A DNA stretch of 64,000 nucleotides from Armillaria gallica (GCA_037576215.1 JBANDB010000004.1:6138001-6202000); one strand, 5' to 3'; shown: positions 1 through 12,854, counted from the first letter of the stretch. Notes: a model not told the origin generated them from the sequence alone. Made by a program: numbers and translations.

Positions 1-630
1 CCAACGCGGCTCGTCCGTATCCCAGGATGTCCCGGATCCTGACGCTGTGGGGGGTCCAGACCGTCGACAGTCGTGTTTATCAACGAGCAGCTAACACGGA
101 ACGCTCAGACCATATCCAAGGATGCTGATGAGCGGTACATATTCAATGATTTGGGTGCGAGGGAGACCTTCATCGCCGTGTGTATTCCTCCTTTGCACCT
201 CCAAGCCGCATCTCCAAGGTAGGTCTCCTGGTTTTCTTTGGCATCTTCTTCCATTTTGACACCCGTCTTCACCAACAGACTGGCTCTTTTATGACGCTTT
301 TGCACTCCTCATCCCGTTCCCGTACCTGTCACCCCTTACGTCGATTGCTCAATATACGCCGCAGATTTCAAAGCACACGTCAATACCTGCCTTTTCAACT
401 CTCATTCTATAAACTCTGGCTATTGCCAGCGTAATTTCGTCGCCATTCGACAATTTCTCTTTGGCGCCATCATCGCTCACTCCCCAGAAAATGTACCGAT
501 CTTTCATCTTCGTCTTAATTCCTACACTGCCGGACTACGATGTCCGTGCGTCCGGTCAATAATCGTGGTCGCGACATCGTCGTAGAAATCGATCGCAGAG
601 TTGATCAATAAATACTGGGAAATGCCTACC
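1..630 (+). repeat. Degenerate repeat, inverted partner of 8,170-8,830
   Basis: This segment matches the reverse complement of about 8,170-8,830 over its whole length. Shared pieces include GATGTCCCGGATCCTGACGC near 25, the stretch after 170 encoding FAPPSRIS, a TATA-like TCTATAAACTCTGG near 408-421 and an ATG at 540. Small indels have broken the reading frames (for example two extra bases near 180-190), so no intact protein remains. The same sequence family continues on the minus strand at 8.6-9.1 kb and 19.9 kb, so I treat this as a relic of family M. The left end of the repeat lies outside the window. Confidence 0.6.
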
Positions 631-2330
631 GATTTTCATGCGGACTACAATGAGCGTCACTGCATCTCTATCGTTCTCCGCGGCTGCCATTCTTATGATT
701 CAGCACCTGCGCTAATTTAGCAGATCATAAACCCTTCGTAACCACGGTGTTCCCTGCTCTTTATCGGCGTAATTCTCTGGCACTACAACCGGATCCACCT
801 GTCTTTCTTTATTATTTCATTAGTCCTCGTTTTCATTTCAATGAATGGGAGCGGTACTATACTTGGCGTTTTTTTACCACAGGCACCTCCTATCGCGTTT
901 GATCTGCCCAAATACCTCCTGAGATTTCGCTTTCTCATACAGAAATGCGGGAACACATCTTCTCGTAACTTGTATTTTCTCCCACCACCACCGGACATTG
1001 AACAGCATGTGCCGTGTGCTCGAGAACAGCGCTAATCTGATTGATAGTAATCCCGCAAGATTTGTCGATTGAAGTAAGCCCCCCCCCTCCCCCCCATCAG
1101 AAGGACTTGACAAGCTTCGCAAATCTATTTAAATAATGATAAAAGGACAGGGAAATCAGGACCAAATTGAATGTCCGGCAGAACACGGGACCGTATATTG
1201 TTTAACCATAACCTCTTTTCAAGCAAAACAAAATATCGAAACATTCGAAGTGCATACGAAATCTGGAATAGATTACTTATTCGAGAACGTAAACGACAAG
1301 GTTTGAAACTATAAGTGGTAATTTGGGACCTGGCAAATCATAGCAAATCCCCAACGTCATTGTACTCTAAATGGACCCACTTGTAGGCTAAGACATCAGC
1401 ACCATATCGGGAATGAAATCTAAGGCACCGAGCCGAGGGTCTTATCTGACGTTTCAAAGTTGAATTTGAAAATTCCAACCTTTGACTGCGAACATTTGCT
1501 TCGTCCACCGCGACCATGCGCCTCTATGTTTCACTATATTTTTGGCACTCTGGCTCACCCAAATCAAACACAAGGGTGATCACAAGGATGCTACCAAACG
1601 CGTTGACGACGTTATCCCTACCGGAAACATTCCAGAACGTCGAACTCAACTTGCCCGATGGTTCAAGATGCTCGTTGCGAAAGTAGGACTACTTCCTGTC
1701 CTGTTGTACAGAAATTGATGCTATCTATTTCTTTCGTCATGCCAATAAAACATTCGTTTTCCCCTACACGCTCGTCTGCCGTCCTTCTCGAGAACAACGT
1801 GGTACCAATGCCAGAACTTTCAAGTTGTCGCACTGAACGTCAGTTTTCTTCAAGGTTCCCTCCTTTAGCTTGTTCATGTGCTGCATTGCTAATGTTGGTT
1901 CTTCCTCCTCTTTTCTCCTCGTTGTCAACATGTCAACGCGTGCTCTGATATTCCTGCGACCTTCTGCTTGCTACTTGTACCTCTATTTCCTTATCTTTTG
2001 TTTCGGTTCTCTTTTTCGTGTCTCCCCGCTCACCGACATGTTAGACACCGTTGCAGAATGAACCAATCTGCGGTGGTAAAGAACTTGACTCCGGACCTTG
2101 TACATCTAATGAAACCCGCTTTACTCCATTTTTAATTATAGCTAACGAATCAAAGAATGCGTCACATTGACTGGTAGGTATGGGCAAACCGCTCCAAACT
2201 GCCGCCAGTGGCATAGTATTTGAAATGACTTCAAAAGCTGTCTCGTCATGCCTCATTAATTTTACTCTTCACATTGGTGATGATACTAATCATGAAATTT
2301 GAAATCCGGACAGAAAATACACTATTACAC
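631..2330. other. No recognisable gene
   Basis: Only short, compositionally weak open frames are present here. A C-rich tract interrupted by one T lies near 1,080-1,098. The open frames at 1,482-1,718 and 1,658-1,948 overlap in different frames and resemble nothing I know. Confidence 0.5.
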
Positions 2331-2380
2331 GGTTGCCTTTCGGAGGCGGTTGGTAATTATTACGTCTGTTGTTCAATATT

Positions 2381-2387
2381 TATAAAG
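2381..2387 (+). promoter_or_regulatory. TATA box of CCR1
   Basis: TATAAAG lies 86 bp upstream of the CCR1 ATG. About 50 bp further up, a CGGTTGCC...GGCGGTTGG block loosely resembles the CGGTTGCTTA.GGCGG element upstream of CCR2, CCR4 and CCR5. Confidence 0.5.
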
Positions 2388-2466
2388 ACCCAAAGAAACC
2401 TGGCTCAGTGACACTCTCGACAGCACCGAATTCCCCGTACTGCTCCTTCTCGCCCAAACCATTACT

Positions 2467-2637
2467 ATGTGCATTACCGAGCGCTGCTGCTTCTGCAAGA
2501 AAGTGATTCAGCTTTCACCATATTGCAACTGTGCGAAGGACGACCCTTTGCTCAAAGAGCTCTACTGTTCGAGCTGCCCGCCGCGTAGCACGGCCAGCTC
2601 GCAGAAGGCGTTCGCGACTCACCAGGCCGCCGATTGA
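2467..2637 (+). CDS. CCR1, small six-cysteine protein
   Basis: This is a 56-residue open frame with no intron needed. It opens MCITERCCFCKK, then has a C-x-C pair (YCNC) and a terminal CSSC, followed by a Ser/Ala tail. The pattern C-x2-C ... C-x-C ... C-x2-C recurs in four other loci in the window. The closest is 18,960, which shares DPLLKE.YCSSCPPR. There is no signal peptide or membrane segment, so if made it should be intracellular. The paired cysteines suggest a small metal-binding (zinc-ribbon-like) fold, which is inference from spacing only. A TATA box stands 86 bp upstream. The C-terminus is shorter than in the paralogues, which have a Ser/Thr-rich tail and an intron. I do not recognise the family. 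Confidence 0.6.
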   Translation: MCITERCCFCKKVIQLSPYCNCAKDDPLLKELYCSSCPPRSTASSQKAFATHQAAD

Positions 2638-4960
2638 GTCCTGGAAACTAGTCCCGGAGATCTCAAGTAATCCTACTTATATTTAATTGGGAGTTTAATC
2701 TAATGATATGTAGGAAAATGAAGTAACACAATAAAGTCAGTCTCGGACTATTCTTCGTCGCGCGCCGGACTCGAACAAATCGATCCATAGATAAACGCAA
2801 TCATTTTTCCAAATTTGAATAAGGGACAACTGGCCCCTCGATGCTTCTTCGGGATATTTCTTAGTGGAAGGCTAGGAGGGGAGAATGCTCTTGATTAATG
2901 ATTTACCGGACGTAATTTATATATTGTCGGTTACTAAACGCTTCCCTGTCATCTTATCTCCCACTGATAGTCCATGTGCATCGGAGTTGAAAAATGGAAA
3001 GTTCCCCTCACCGGTCCGATCATACACCCACGCGGCACGCCCAGCAACTCTTGATCCCACACCCCGTTCCTCTACTTCTTCGCTGAAACGTTCACCCAAA
3101 CAATCTCACACTCTCTGTGTGTACTTTGCGGCCATTTCTTGTTACTCTGTCTCAAATTCAGCCTGAAAGGATCAAATTGACCGGCGTCTGGATTCTACGT
3201 TGCTGTCCATATCCGAGGCGACTGGGCTATACTATCTCTCCTGGTATTCATCTAGGCATCGCCTGTAGACGTGTTAAAGGATCGGATAGTGGTAACTGGG
3301 ATGTTCTGGCGAGAGTTAGCTGGGAGAACGTGCCATCTGAGGGCAGAACAATAATTTGGCATGTGCCCCTCTCCCATAATTCCACTTGCCCGATGTGTGA
3401 GAGAGCTATCTCAGACAGCGGAGAATCTTGTTATCACTATTTGGCTAGCAGAGGCATTGCTGTCCGACCACTCAGATAAGACTGTCAGTTCGCCGAGCGG
3501 TCCTGACTTGGATCACAGGTATCTCTAGGCAACCCTCTTTATCCATGTGCGATTCTTCCTTGAGATTGAAAACAGCGTCTCCATAGTGTCAGAGACCGGC
3601 GTGGAATCTTCGCCATAATTCTTTTGTCATTGCGACTCCATCCGCACCTTCACGTTCACCATCGCCAACATATTGTCCGTGGACGTCACCACCTTCCGAC
3701 TCCGGGAGCTTCACCCTAGACTCGAGACACCGTTGCCAAGATTAGTCGTCCTTGATCATGTATCATGAGGCCGCCATTCAATTCAGTAAAAATTCAAACC
3801 CTAGTCTCTCCTAGACTTATGACGATATACCGTTTTGTTTGCTGAGATAAGGATGGTATATGTAGGTCCTCTTCACCTTGCGGCGGTCATAATATATCTT
3901 CTTTAGTAATCTTTTTTCACTGTTTTAAAGATGCTCACACTAATGGAGATAACAAAGGATGGCATCAAATCGTATGTTCCTTCACTGTATACTTTCATAT
4001 AACTGGCGCGCTGGGATCAATTTTCGGGAGCACACAAGGTCCATGATAATTCATGGGTACGTTAAAGCATGAATTATTCTTGTTGGGTGTTGGTGTCGGT
4101 GCGTAGCAGAGTGCGTGAGTGAGCGAGGCAAATACGGATTGTTGTCTATTTTCATTTTCATTGCCAGTTACCGCAGGAATGACAAAAGACAAAAGTTAAT
4201 GGACCTATGGAAGAGATGTGCTTCAACATGGCAGTCTTTTCAGAGGATGTACTTCGTGGCTAGAACTCCTAGATGAACGGGGACTCACACATCTTGCACT
4301 CAGTTCTTCAAACCGAGACCTCATCATTCTATTTTTGTCACTGTTGCCGCTTGCGTCCCCGATTCTTTCCGAAGGATGAGGAAACGACAGAGGGTTGTAG
4401 AAAAACGTAACTGGTCGTGAGCAGTGCCAAACTGTCTGGACAGGGGCTATACTCCGGGTTGGCTTACAAATTTGTGGTGATTGGCGAACATCCGGCACGC
4501 TTCGGCTGTCATGCCGAGTGGCTGAAGCTGATTGCCGCTGTGGCTGAAAACCCTCTCTTTCCGATTTTTCCCTATTGGTTGGGGAGATTGGCTTGCTTAT
4601 AATGAGTATCGCTCAGGCTAGCATAGGCCTCTTCGTGAGAATATTTAATTTTCATTCCCTCTGTTTACTTTTACACCTTTTTGGAGCACTTCCTTCTCCG
4701 TTTCCTTCTCTTTGTTGGGCTGAGCCTATACTCCTGGCTTGTGTCTTTCTAAGTTGCTTGCCATTGTTATGGAATCCCACTGTATCCTCCATCTTTCTTC
4801 GCCGTTTTTTGTCTTAATTGTGTACTGCCTTTGAGGCTCCTGCCTTGCCCACTTACCCATCTTCTTTCATCCTATATCTTATGTTAGCTTAGGGTTATGT
4901 ATGTAGTATTCCCAAGGTATTCTTTACTTGAATAACTAACAAACCGAGTGAGAAAATGCG
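2638..4960. other. No recognisable gene
   Basis: Several short frames exist, the longest 120 codons at 3,117-3,479 (+) with a lone CPMC motif near its end. None has recognisable homology, splice logic or a duplicate elsewhere in the window to support it. Confidence 0.5.
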
Positions 4961-4964
4961 AGCT

Positions 4965-4987
4965 GGTGGCGGCCTTCGGCCGCCACC
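4965..4987. repeat. Perfect GC-rich hairpin with 3-nt loop
   Basis: Ten-base arms GGTGGCGGCC and GGCCGCCACC are separated by TTC. The hairpin sits in otherwise AT-moderate DNA and is followed by GAGCGAGCTTTTT. No gene boundary is evident beside it, so whether it acts in RNA or DNA is unknown. Confidence 0.7.
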
Positions 4988-5354
4988 GAGCGAGCTTTTT
5001 CGAACGAGGTATGATTTTACCCTTCAAAGACACAGCTGTTTAGTAATGGCCCGTGTAGTAACTACATACTGCAGCAGGAAGAAAAAGACGCAAGAAAGTC
5101 AACAATTGCTGATATTTAAAAAAGGAAAGAATCGGGGACTCGGCTTCCGCCGCTACTGGATAATTAACGGCGCCTGGTTACTAGAATTGCATTGTTTGGT
5201 GCTCGCGGCTCTTTTGACTTCTTCGGAGCTTGTGTCTTGGTCCCTTTTGCTCAGGCTAACATGCTTGTCGCCAGAGCACAGCTATGGGAGACATATGTCG
5301 ACCAGATCACCTCGGGAACTCTCATACCGCCATTTAGTCAGAGCTGATAAATAC

Positions 5355-7400
5355 TGATGTACAGCGCTACTTGGAACACCGTGACAGCTTGTTCAAAAGA
5401 TGGCATTGTCGTTATCTGTGCGCTTATTCAAACACGAATTCGGATAAGCTGCAATGCGCGTTCTGGAGCAGAAGGCGTGTCTTTCTGCCCCAGGCTGCTC
5501 GTAGGACGCATTCAGATTGCGACGCCATTTGGACTCAAGCTGTTAGGAAATTTTGGACGGTTCGACCCCTCATTGTAATTAGCCGCCGTCTTCTATCTTG
5601 AGTTTGTCTTATTTTAGGTCAAATTCACTGAACATGGTAGTCACGCACCTGTTGAATACGGTTGATATGTTCATTCCGGATGTCTGCTGTATCTTGGGCG
5701 GCTTCTAGGTAAGCGTCTGTTGTACCTTCTGTCCCCTTCTCATAGACAGCATTATGTCTAGCGATTTTTATGCTCAGCAAGATATCTATGGCACTGCTAG
5801 CCGTAATGCCGACTTTGAGCAAGGCGGGATTCTTCATTCAATCCCTTCGAACGCAACTGTAGTTCGCGGCTAGTCAATTTATTCGTTAGTGCGACTGATA
5901 TTCACTTCTCATCCCAGACCAAGTCGCCTTCTACTATGACTGCTATGAAGCGCCTGGAAGTGGCAAAGCTATGTTTCAACTCATAAGAAACAACCATGAA
6001 GTCATCGTCTGGGGACCTCCTCTCGTCAAGTATGCTAATCTCATGATACAACTTGAGTTGATAGTATGTGACCCTCGACATTTCCTCGATGTCCAAAGAG
6101 AGACTCACCACAACACTGGTAGGGAACGCTTCTTAGTTCTGTTGATTTCGACGAAATCCGCCAAGCAATGTTGTATATCGCATGGGACGCCCGTGCTCGC
6201 CTTATTCCACTCGAAGAAAAACACTTCCAAATCCCCTACTTGGGCGGATATCGTTGTATCGATGAAAGCCAGCTGCAAGTCACCGATTGGTTACAGGCGG
6301 GCTGGAAGCTTGCATTGTTGGATGGGGTCAGGCCAGTCGGTAGGTGATCCTACCACGATAAACGTTTACAAAAACACTTTGCACTAATATGATTTCACAG
6401 AGGTAGAATACGCTTACAACTTCACATCGTCGTTGGCCTTGCAATGCATGATAGACGGATGCCGTCGCTTGGAACCACTGGATTTGACTACTCCAGTTTT
6501 GGCTTGTCTGGCTCGCGATGGCCATATGATCGGGCTAGTCAAATGTATAGAAGAGGGAGCACGAATGGTGTCATATAAGGATCGCAGATTAGTACGTGCA
6601 GATCTCAGAGTGCTTCGTTTCTCTGATTCCGTATAGGTTTACAGCGCCTTTTCAAAAATGCAGGCACATAATATTTACCTCCTTGACGGTCACGACATGG
6701 ACCCGTCTGCCGTTTTAATAGTCGACGAAAAGGTCAGGTTCGTCGACATGGCTCTCAAAAGATGGTTCAGCCCGAACGTCCTCATCTATGATCAGACGAT
6801 ACACGATGAGCAACAGTTAGGGCAGGCACGGCAGGCGCACTGGAGGCAGATCGAATTGCTTTTCGAGCGCATCAACACAGACCCCGGCATTATCCATCGA
6901 TACCGACCGCGTGAATACCGCCTTCTCGACGTTATTTCTGTACCGAGAATGTCTTGGTTAACATTGTCTGCATATCCTTCGGTTGGACACAAAAGGCGGG
7001 AAAAGCGCCGGCAACGATCCAGCGAAGGGCCACAAATATCCCCGGATGCAGCTTACGTCAGAGAAGATTTGCATGGACGGGATAGGGTTGCCTTGACACG
7101 ACGTCGTAGGATTGCGCCAACCCAGTGCGAATGTTTCAATGACAGGCGCCCTGATGCACATATTGTCAACTCGGAAACATTCATCTCCTCTTTAATAAGA
7201 CTCCCCTCCTCTAGAACCCTATACGCGCCTCCCAATCCTCCTCATGATGCTTCTTCTCCCACGACACGTCATGGCACCATACCCCAGTATCATCGATTAT
7301 TCTACTCTGATCATTCAAGCCCTTCCCCGTTCTGTGACGAGGGAAATATTCTTGGATCCGGCTGGCTCGAAGAAATCGAGTCTGGGTACTCATCATGAGC
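5355..7400 (+). repeat. Duplicated block A, copy 1
   Basis: This block is homologous to 33,355-35,275 in the same orientation, starting about 400 bp before the gene (shared ACAGCGCTAC and AGATGGCATTGTC) and ending with the coding region. It is the most diverged of the three duplicated blocks, with many synonymous changes in the exons. Confidence 0.8.
5754..7398 (+). CDS. Kinase-like fold protein A1 (degenerate C-lobe), 5 exons
   Basis: Exons at 5754-5868, 5918-6063, 6123-6339, 6401-6591 and 6637-7398 keep phase throughout and give 476 residues. The parallel copy at 33,753 has the same intron positions. Residues 231-262 (QAHNIYLLDGHDMDPSAVLI then VDEKVRFVDMA) resemble a kinase catalytic loop plus the strand leading to the DFG position. 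The HRD aspartate context, the Asn and the DFG glycine are not recognisable, so at best this is a pseudokinase-like protein. The C-terminal 150 residues are basic and Ser/Pro-rich. Exon 1 ends in a GC donor (GCTAGT) where copy 2 has GTTAGT; retention of this intron would hit TAG at once. Function unknown. Confidence 0.6.
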
Positions 7401-8169
7401 GTCTCAGACGTCCGGTCATTTAATATTTTCTATCTAGTTCTTTCAAGGTTTCGGAATCGTTTCTCCATGATGGTTGTGACCATATCGTACCTGACTATAC
7501 CCAGAATAGACGCATCTCGTGTCGCAGCATGTGTCGACTTCATTTTTCCTTGTTTTGAGATTGACCTAGATTGACTCAGATTTTCCGAGCCGTTGATAAG
7601 GTGGTAGATCTACATGGGTCCTATGTACCTTCAGACATTCAATCTGAACTCAGACTTGATCTCCCTGATCTTCCGGAGGACGAAGTCGTGCGTATATGAT
7701 CTATCACCGGCACATTCTGTGAAGACCTCCTGTGCTTCTCTCCCGCGCTCCTGGGAACCCAGTCCACCCCGTTAGCTTGGTCTGACGTCCGTCTCAGGGT
7801 AATACCAAACATCTGCCAAAGGGAGATCTCCGGGTATGATGGGAAAATTATACGCGACAGGAAGTGCCTGTAGTAAGATACGTTCGGGACCATTAATTGA
7901 AATGAAAATGATGGGCTGAAAGTGAAAAAGGGCGGGAAAGAGGGAAAGGAGGAAAGTGGGTGGATCCAGTCGCGTGCCGCTTACGCGGATGAAAAGCGGA
8001 GTCAACATCGCGGGTGTGTGATCATTAATCAAAATTGACACAAGGCCTGAATCACAAGAATGACACGGAGAGGAGGGAAGCGCAGTCACTCTCGTTGCAT
8101 TTCCGCATGAATGCCGGTTTCCGTCGACTCGACCAAGGAGGTTATAAGTCAGGAGAGGCAAGATGGCGA
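7401..8169. other. No recognisable gene
   Basis: A 139-codon minus-strand frame (7,772-8,191) starts inside the neighbouring repeat and has a hydrophobic N-terminus, but it resembles nothing I know and has no conserved partner. Nothing else is supported. Confidence 0.45.
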
Positions 8170-8830
8170 GGAAGCATTGCGTAGTATCCATTGATCAGCC
8201 CTGCTACTGCGATCGATTCCAATGTCAACGCCGAGACCGCCATTGACCAGACACACGGACATCATGGTCCAGCAATGTAGAAATTAAGATGAAGATGAAA
8301 GATCGGCACAATTTCTGGGGAGTGAGTGATGATGTTGCCAAAGAGGGATTGTCGAATTGCGTGGAAACTAAGCTGGCGATAGCCAGAGTTTATAGAATGA
8401 GAATTGAAAAGGTGTTGACGTGTGCTTTGGAATCTAGGGCGTATATTGAGCAGCCGACGTGAGGGGCGACAAGTGTGGAAACAGGATGAGGATCGTGCAA
8501 AAGCAGAGCAAGTCTGTTAGCAAAGAGGGGTTTCAAAATGAAAAAGAAGCAAAAAAAAACCAGGAAACCTACCTCGGAAATGTGGCTTGGAGGTGCAAAG
8601 GGGGAATACACGACGATGAAGGTCACCGTTGTATCTGATTCATTGGATATGTGCCGCTCAGGCATCCCACGGAAATACGATCTGAGCGTCACGCCGCTTG
8701 CTTTGCTGCTCATACTGTTGACCGAAGTCAGCATAACTGCCCACGGTTTGGACCCCACGGCGTCAGGATCCGGGACATCCACTAGGAGTCTTGTTGGTAC
8801 CACTGGCACAGAGCACCATCGTACTGCCTA
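8170..8830 (-). repeat. Inverted partner of the repeat at 1-630
   Basis: Read on the minus strand this matches 1-630: the DVPDPDAVG stretch, the FAPPSHISE stretch, the TATA-like TCTATAAACTCTGG and an ATG near 8,266 align in the same order. The best open frame (8,390-8,809) is 139 codons and ends in unrelated sequence. I regard it as part of a decayed family M gene. Confidence 0.6.
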
Positions 8831-10900
8831 CCCGCCGCCCGCAAGAGCATTCCTGGGCGTATATATCTGTAGAATAGAACACCTGCCTGTAATGCACGTG
8901 AGATCTGCAACGGGTATCTGGGAAAGGTAGTAACACACCGCCGTAACCCAGGATGTCTTTCTTAGAGCACACATGCTCCACAGACAGACCAACGCAGGGT
9001 AGGGGTGGGGGACAGCCCGATGATTTCTATCAGGGTTCGGATGCGAACGTCGGAGGTCTAGGCAAAGAACACCTGCTCTCCCAATGCCCCCAATAGTATG
9101 CCTTCCGGATTCGTCAAACGTGGCTTCTCCCATCTAACACTCAATCTATAGATCGTTCAGCTCTTCCGTGCAAAAAGGTGGACCAGACATCGGATGAGAG
9201 CGAAGGATGTTGTCGGCCATGGTAAATTCTGCGCCTTTGAAGAATAGGTTTGATAGCTGGACAAATCAACAGGCAACCGCGACTTTGCGGAACTTTGCGG
9301 GGCCCGCTTATACTAGGTGACGTCTTCGTGGGTGCCAACGTTAAAGGTCAAACTGATAATCAGAGATGGGAAAGCAGGAGAACTGCCCGTTGGACGACAG
9401 TAAACGCGGGAAAACATAAGACGATGACGATTCCATGATGTTCTGATGGACAGGTAGAGTTCACATCGTCACGAATTCTCGTGGCGAACCAAATGTGTAC
9501 GGTACGAGTTCGGAAACGATTCCTCCGCTCCTCTTCGGACTGCATGCAACGTTTCCCTGCCTGATCTTGCAACTTCGGTATGGAGTAGTCCGCAACAGGA
9601 GGCGCCTGAGAAACGCAAGAAGTGTGTAGACCGCAAGACACATTTGCAACAATCCCATTTTCGCCGAGGCGTTGCATCAAGATAAGACGAGCCTCAGAAA
9701 TGATCTGGGCAGCTCATCAGTGCTATCACCAGTCACTGCTCATGTAGGACCCGGAACATAAGGTGGTGCTGCTTCATGAGCGCTTCCATTTTAATGAACA
9801 CAAATAGACGAGCGCTGGATTATTGTAAATAGTGTTTTTTCCCAAGCGATGGAGCCATTGAGCCCCAGGTTGTTGATGGGTCCTAGAAGGCGACATGCGG
9901 CCAGGGTATAATGATACGAGATGGAGATTGGAAGGTGACGGGTTCAAGTTGAATCAGGGAATTATGCATGTCGCGCCGAAAAGATGGTACCAGTCGACGG
10001 AATTCTGGATGTGAAGCTAGAAAACATGGCGAGGAAGAGGGGAGAGAAAGCAGCAAGGACAGTCGTCCTCAGATTACTCCTGTCCTGTTGCATATTGCGT
10101 GGACAAGAAGTGGAGGCGCCCATGATGGGACTAGCGATATAAGGTATCTACATTGACGTTGTCAATAAAAGCGGCCGTCGAAGCATCGAGATATTTACCC
10201 TCATAGGTATCGATATACATCGCATGATCTCGGTGTTCAAACGTTCATTTCCGAGGTCAACAGGATCTAACTCTCAAAGGTCATAATTCCGAGTTCCACG
10301 TCTATCCTGATGAGGGATAAATCAGATTTGCGCAATCACACTAAATTCTGATTACTTACTGAGATCCCACCGGACAAAGAGGCACTCATGGTCTTGAGCT
10401 GGCAATCTTTGTTAAGCCAGGTTGGCGATAACGGTATTATGCTCCTTCCACGAGTTCCAGCCAAGTGCCGTCGTTTTTGCCTACAGAGCCTTCCGCGCTC
10501 GACGGCATATATGGTCGCCAAAAGCCCACTGTACTAATGTAAATGCCATTGCAGAGTGCATCCCACAGCCATCCGATATGGCCGATAATCCAGCTAACGC
10601 CCAATACTTTGGTGGCGAGGCGAACGGAAGCTAGATGTTTGTCACGGCACGTATTTTCCATAGGTAGGACCCTCTGGGTTCTCTGGTACGCACGAAAACG
10701 TATCAAGGCGACCGCCGTTCGGAAGGAAGACCTAGGAATGTACGACGTTCGAACACAAGTAATAAAGATGCTAGAAGATGTGGTTGCCACCGCAGAGCTG
10801 CAGCATACTCGATATCCAACGATGGTGCCTTCACAGTTCGATGTCCAGATACGTGCATGTCGACGATTGGAGGAATGATTGTGTCATCGCCGTACATCTA
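8640..10900 (-). pseudogene. Family M remnants (minus strand), copy 1
   Basis: Several segments match other minus-strand loci in the same order: 8,640-9,130 matches 19,870-20,110, 9,360-9,700 matches 20,540-20,860, 9,900-10,250 matches 21,050-21,400, and 10,300-10,880 matches 21,430-22,060 and 39,450-40,170. A recurrent stretch encodes RDHAMYIDTYEGKYLDA near 10,200-10,230, and another ISDGCGM or GWLWDALCNGIY near 10,540-10,590. Stops and frameshifts interrupt every frame. The hydrophobic stretches suggest a former multi-pass membrane protein, but I do not recognise the family. Confidence 0.45.
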
Positions 10901-11502
10901 CCAGTGCTAAACATCAATCGCCGCCGAAAAGAAAAAACGAGACACATACCACGGATCACGATACAGCGCCAGCCGACACCTTTCGCCCCCGACGTCTTGA
11001 GTACACATGATGAAAATGGTAACGATGATCTGTCGAAACACAACCAAACAAATCCTGGAGCTACCCCGGCCCGACACCCACAAGCCGATACGATCGACCA
11101 CGACGTGATCTTCCGAGCTTAACTCAATCCAAGTTCGCATACCTCGCATAATGATACTGTTGCCCGCTGGTCGGTCACGTTGTTACATTGGCCAAGATAA
11201 CTGGATATATATAGGCATATCCATTACTTTTGCGAGGATTAGTGACAACACTAAAAAATCCTCCTCCTCCTAACAACACTTGTCAGAATTTGATCCGGAA
11301 TATCAAAAAATACTATGTTCGGCCACTAAATTTGTTCTAGAGGTGGACAGAGCGCTAATTTCTCCTTGTAAATATTGCGAAAACGTCCAAAAATATTAAC
11401 AATTGTTAACAGACCCACTTGGACCCCTCGTGTTTGAAACCGGTTTCAAACATGATGTTTAGAATTCGGACATTTCTCACGGAACCCTAACCTTCGACCA
11501 CA

Positions 11503-12854
11503 ATGCCTTTGCCCCCGCCTCTAAACCCCTTTCCCCCATCCTCTGATGAATACGCAGCGTATACATCTTGTCTGAACCTGGAACCTCTCGGTAGTAGCTG
11601 GAGCATGGTCATGGATGAGAAAGAGTCTTCTAGAGCCGCCATGTTCAAATTTAGCCCGGGAGTTGCGGCACGAGTCCTGGGCCATGCACTTATCTACTCT
11701 CCTTCTACCAAAGGTAAGGCTTGTCTGGCAGAAGAAATATCCAACTGCAATGGTGACAACGAGCTTCTTGCGGGCTTGTCGTATTTGTACATTATGGCCA
11801 TGATGAGGATCTGTACGTTCTCGTCCTATGTCGTGCAAGAATGACGTTCACTGCAACTAGTAAAAAATCCGAAGGGTACAATACCGACGCCTACGTCAGT
11901 TCATAGCCCCCGGTCATCATTCCAAGCCACGGCAGACGACATCGCAGCGCTTTTGTCGCTGCCCACTGCCAGTTCGAGTGATGCTAAAAAGCTGGTAAGC
12001 GAGGTTTTCTAGAGTGTTGTTCAACCTCGGCTGAAACTCCTCAGGCTTTAGCGCGGGACAATTATCGGTGCATACTGTCGGGGAATGTGGACGCTAACAG
12101 CTTTGACGCCGGCCTGACAACGGTCAATGAAACGGAGAAGATAACAGACACGCAGCTGGGACACATATTTGGTGAATTAATGTCGGACTGCATAGTCGGA
12201 ATGACAGATGCCGCGCATAAAAAGGCTTGTCTATCTTCCCCTTACATTTGTCTGTAGTTCCATCTAATCAATTTTATTTGTCAGCTGGACTGGGCGGTTT
12301 CTGCTGCTGACGTTGTTAAGCGATTTGCAGACATTTCTGTTGTGGAAGAGCTCAATCAAAATAAGATTCACTGCGCGCAGAATACGTTCACGGTATCACC
12401 TGAGTTTCATGGCCCGTTTGGTCGGCTCCGCATATCTCTTCAGCCAATTGGGCATGTAAGTGAATTATTTTTCTTACTCTTCCTTCTAAATGCAAGATCT
12501 ATATAGGAAGATGGCAATACGTATCAAATCAACACGTATCCACCAAACCGACATGCTATGTATGAACTTCCGGAGCGAGTGTCACTTACGGATGCGAGTG
12601 CGAGCGGGCAAATCCTTCTTCCCAGTCGTCGTTATTTCCAACTTCATGATGCTTGCGCCAAGATTTCCCATCTCTCGGGGGCGGGGGAGGTTGTGGAACA
12701 GCTATTCCGAGATGTAGAAGACCTAAAGGTCTTAGCAGAGGACGGAGGATCCTCCGGCCTTTATCATTGGCACTTTCATCACGACCAATGGTGCAACATG
12801 ATTGATTGGAACGTGTGCAGGGAGATTACCATTTTCGTTTCCAATAATAAATAG
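11503..12854 (+). CDS. Fungal HNH-nuclease family protein, copy 1 (C-terminus frameshifted)
   Basis: Exons 11503-11812, 11861-11994, 12045-12224, 12285-12455 and 12507-12854 join in phase to 380 residues. The layout matches the agaricomycete HNH proteins I know: an N-terminal helical part (FPPSSDEYAAYTSCLNLE), a linker, LARDNYRC opening the HNH region, the first His in LGHIF (H188), then QNTFTVSPEFHGPF with N241 and H250, and the C-terminal HLSGAGEVVEQLFRDVEDL. Fungal members usually have AHIFSES, and this copy reads GHIFGEL. Intron 3 begins GC rather than GT. One base is missing near 12,750 compared with the copy at 41.6 kb, so the last ~25 residues are out of the ancestral frame. The convergent neighbour is SGNH1. 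The substrate is unknown; such copies are often multi-copy and variably decayed. Confidence 0.8.

Noticed and set aside
11714..11810. Intron starting GTAAGG in HNH exon 1
   Set aside because: Read through, the sequence gives KGKACLAEEISNCNGDNELL, which fits the family, so the GTAAGG is coding.
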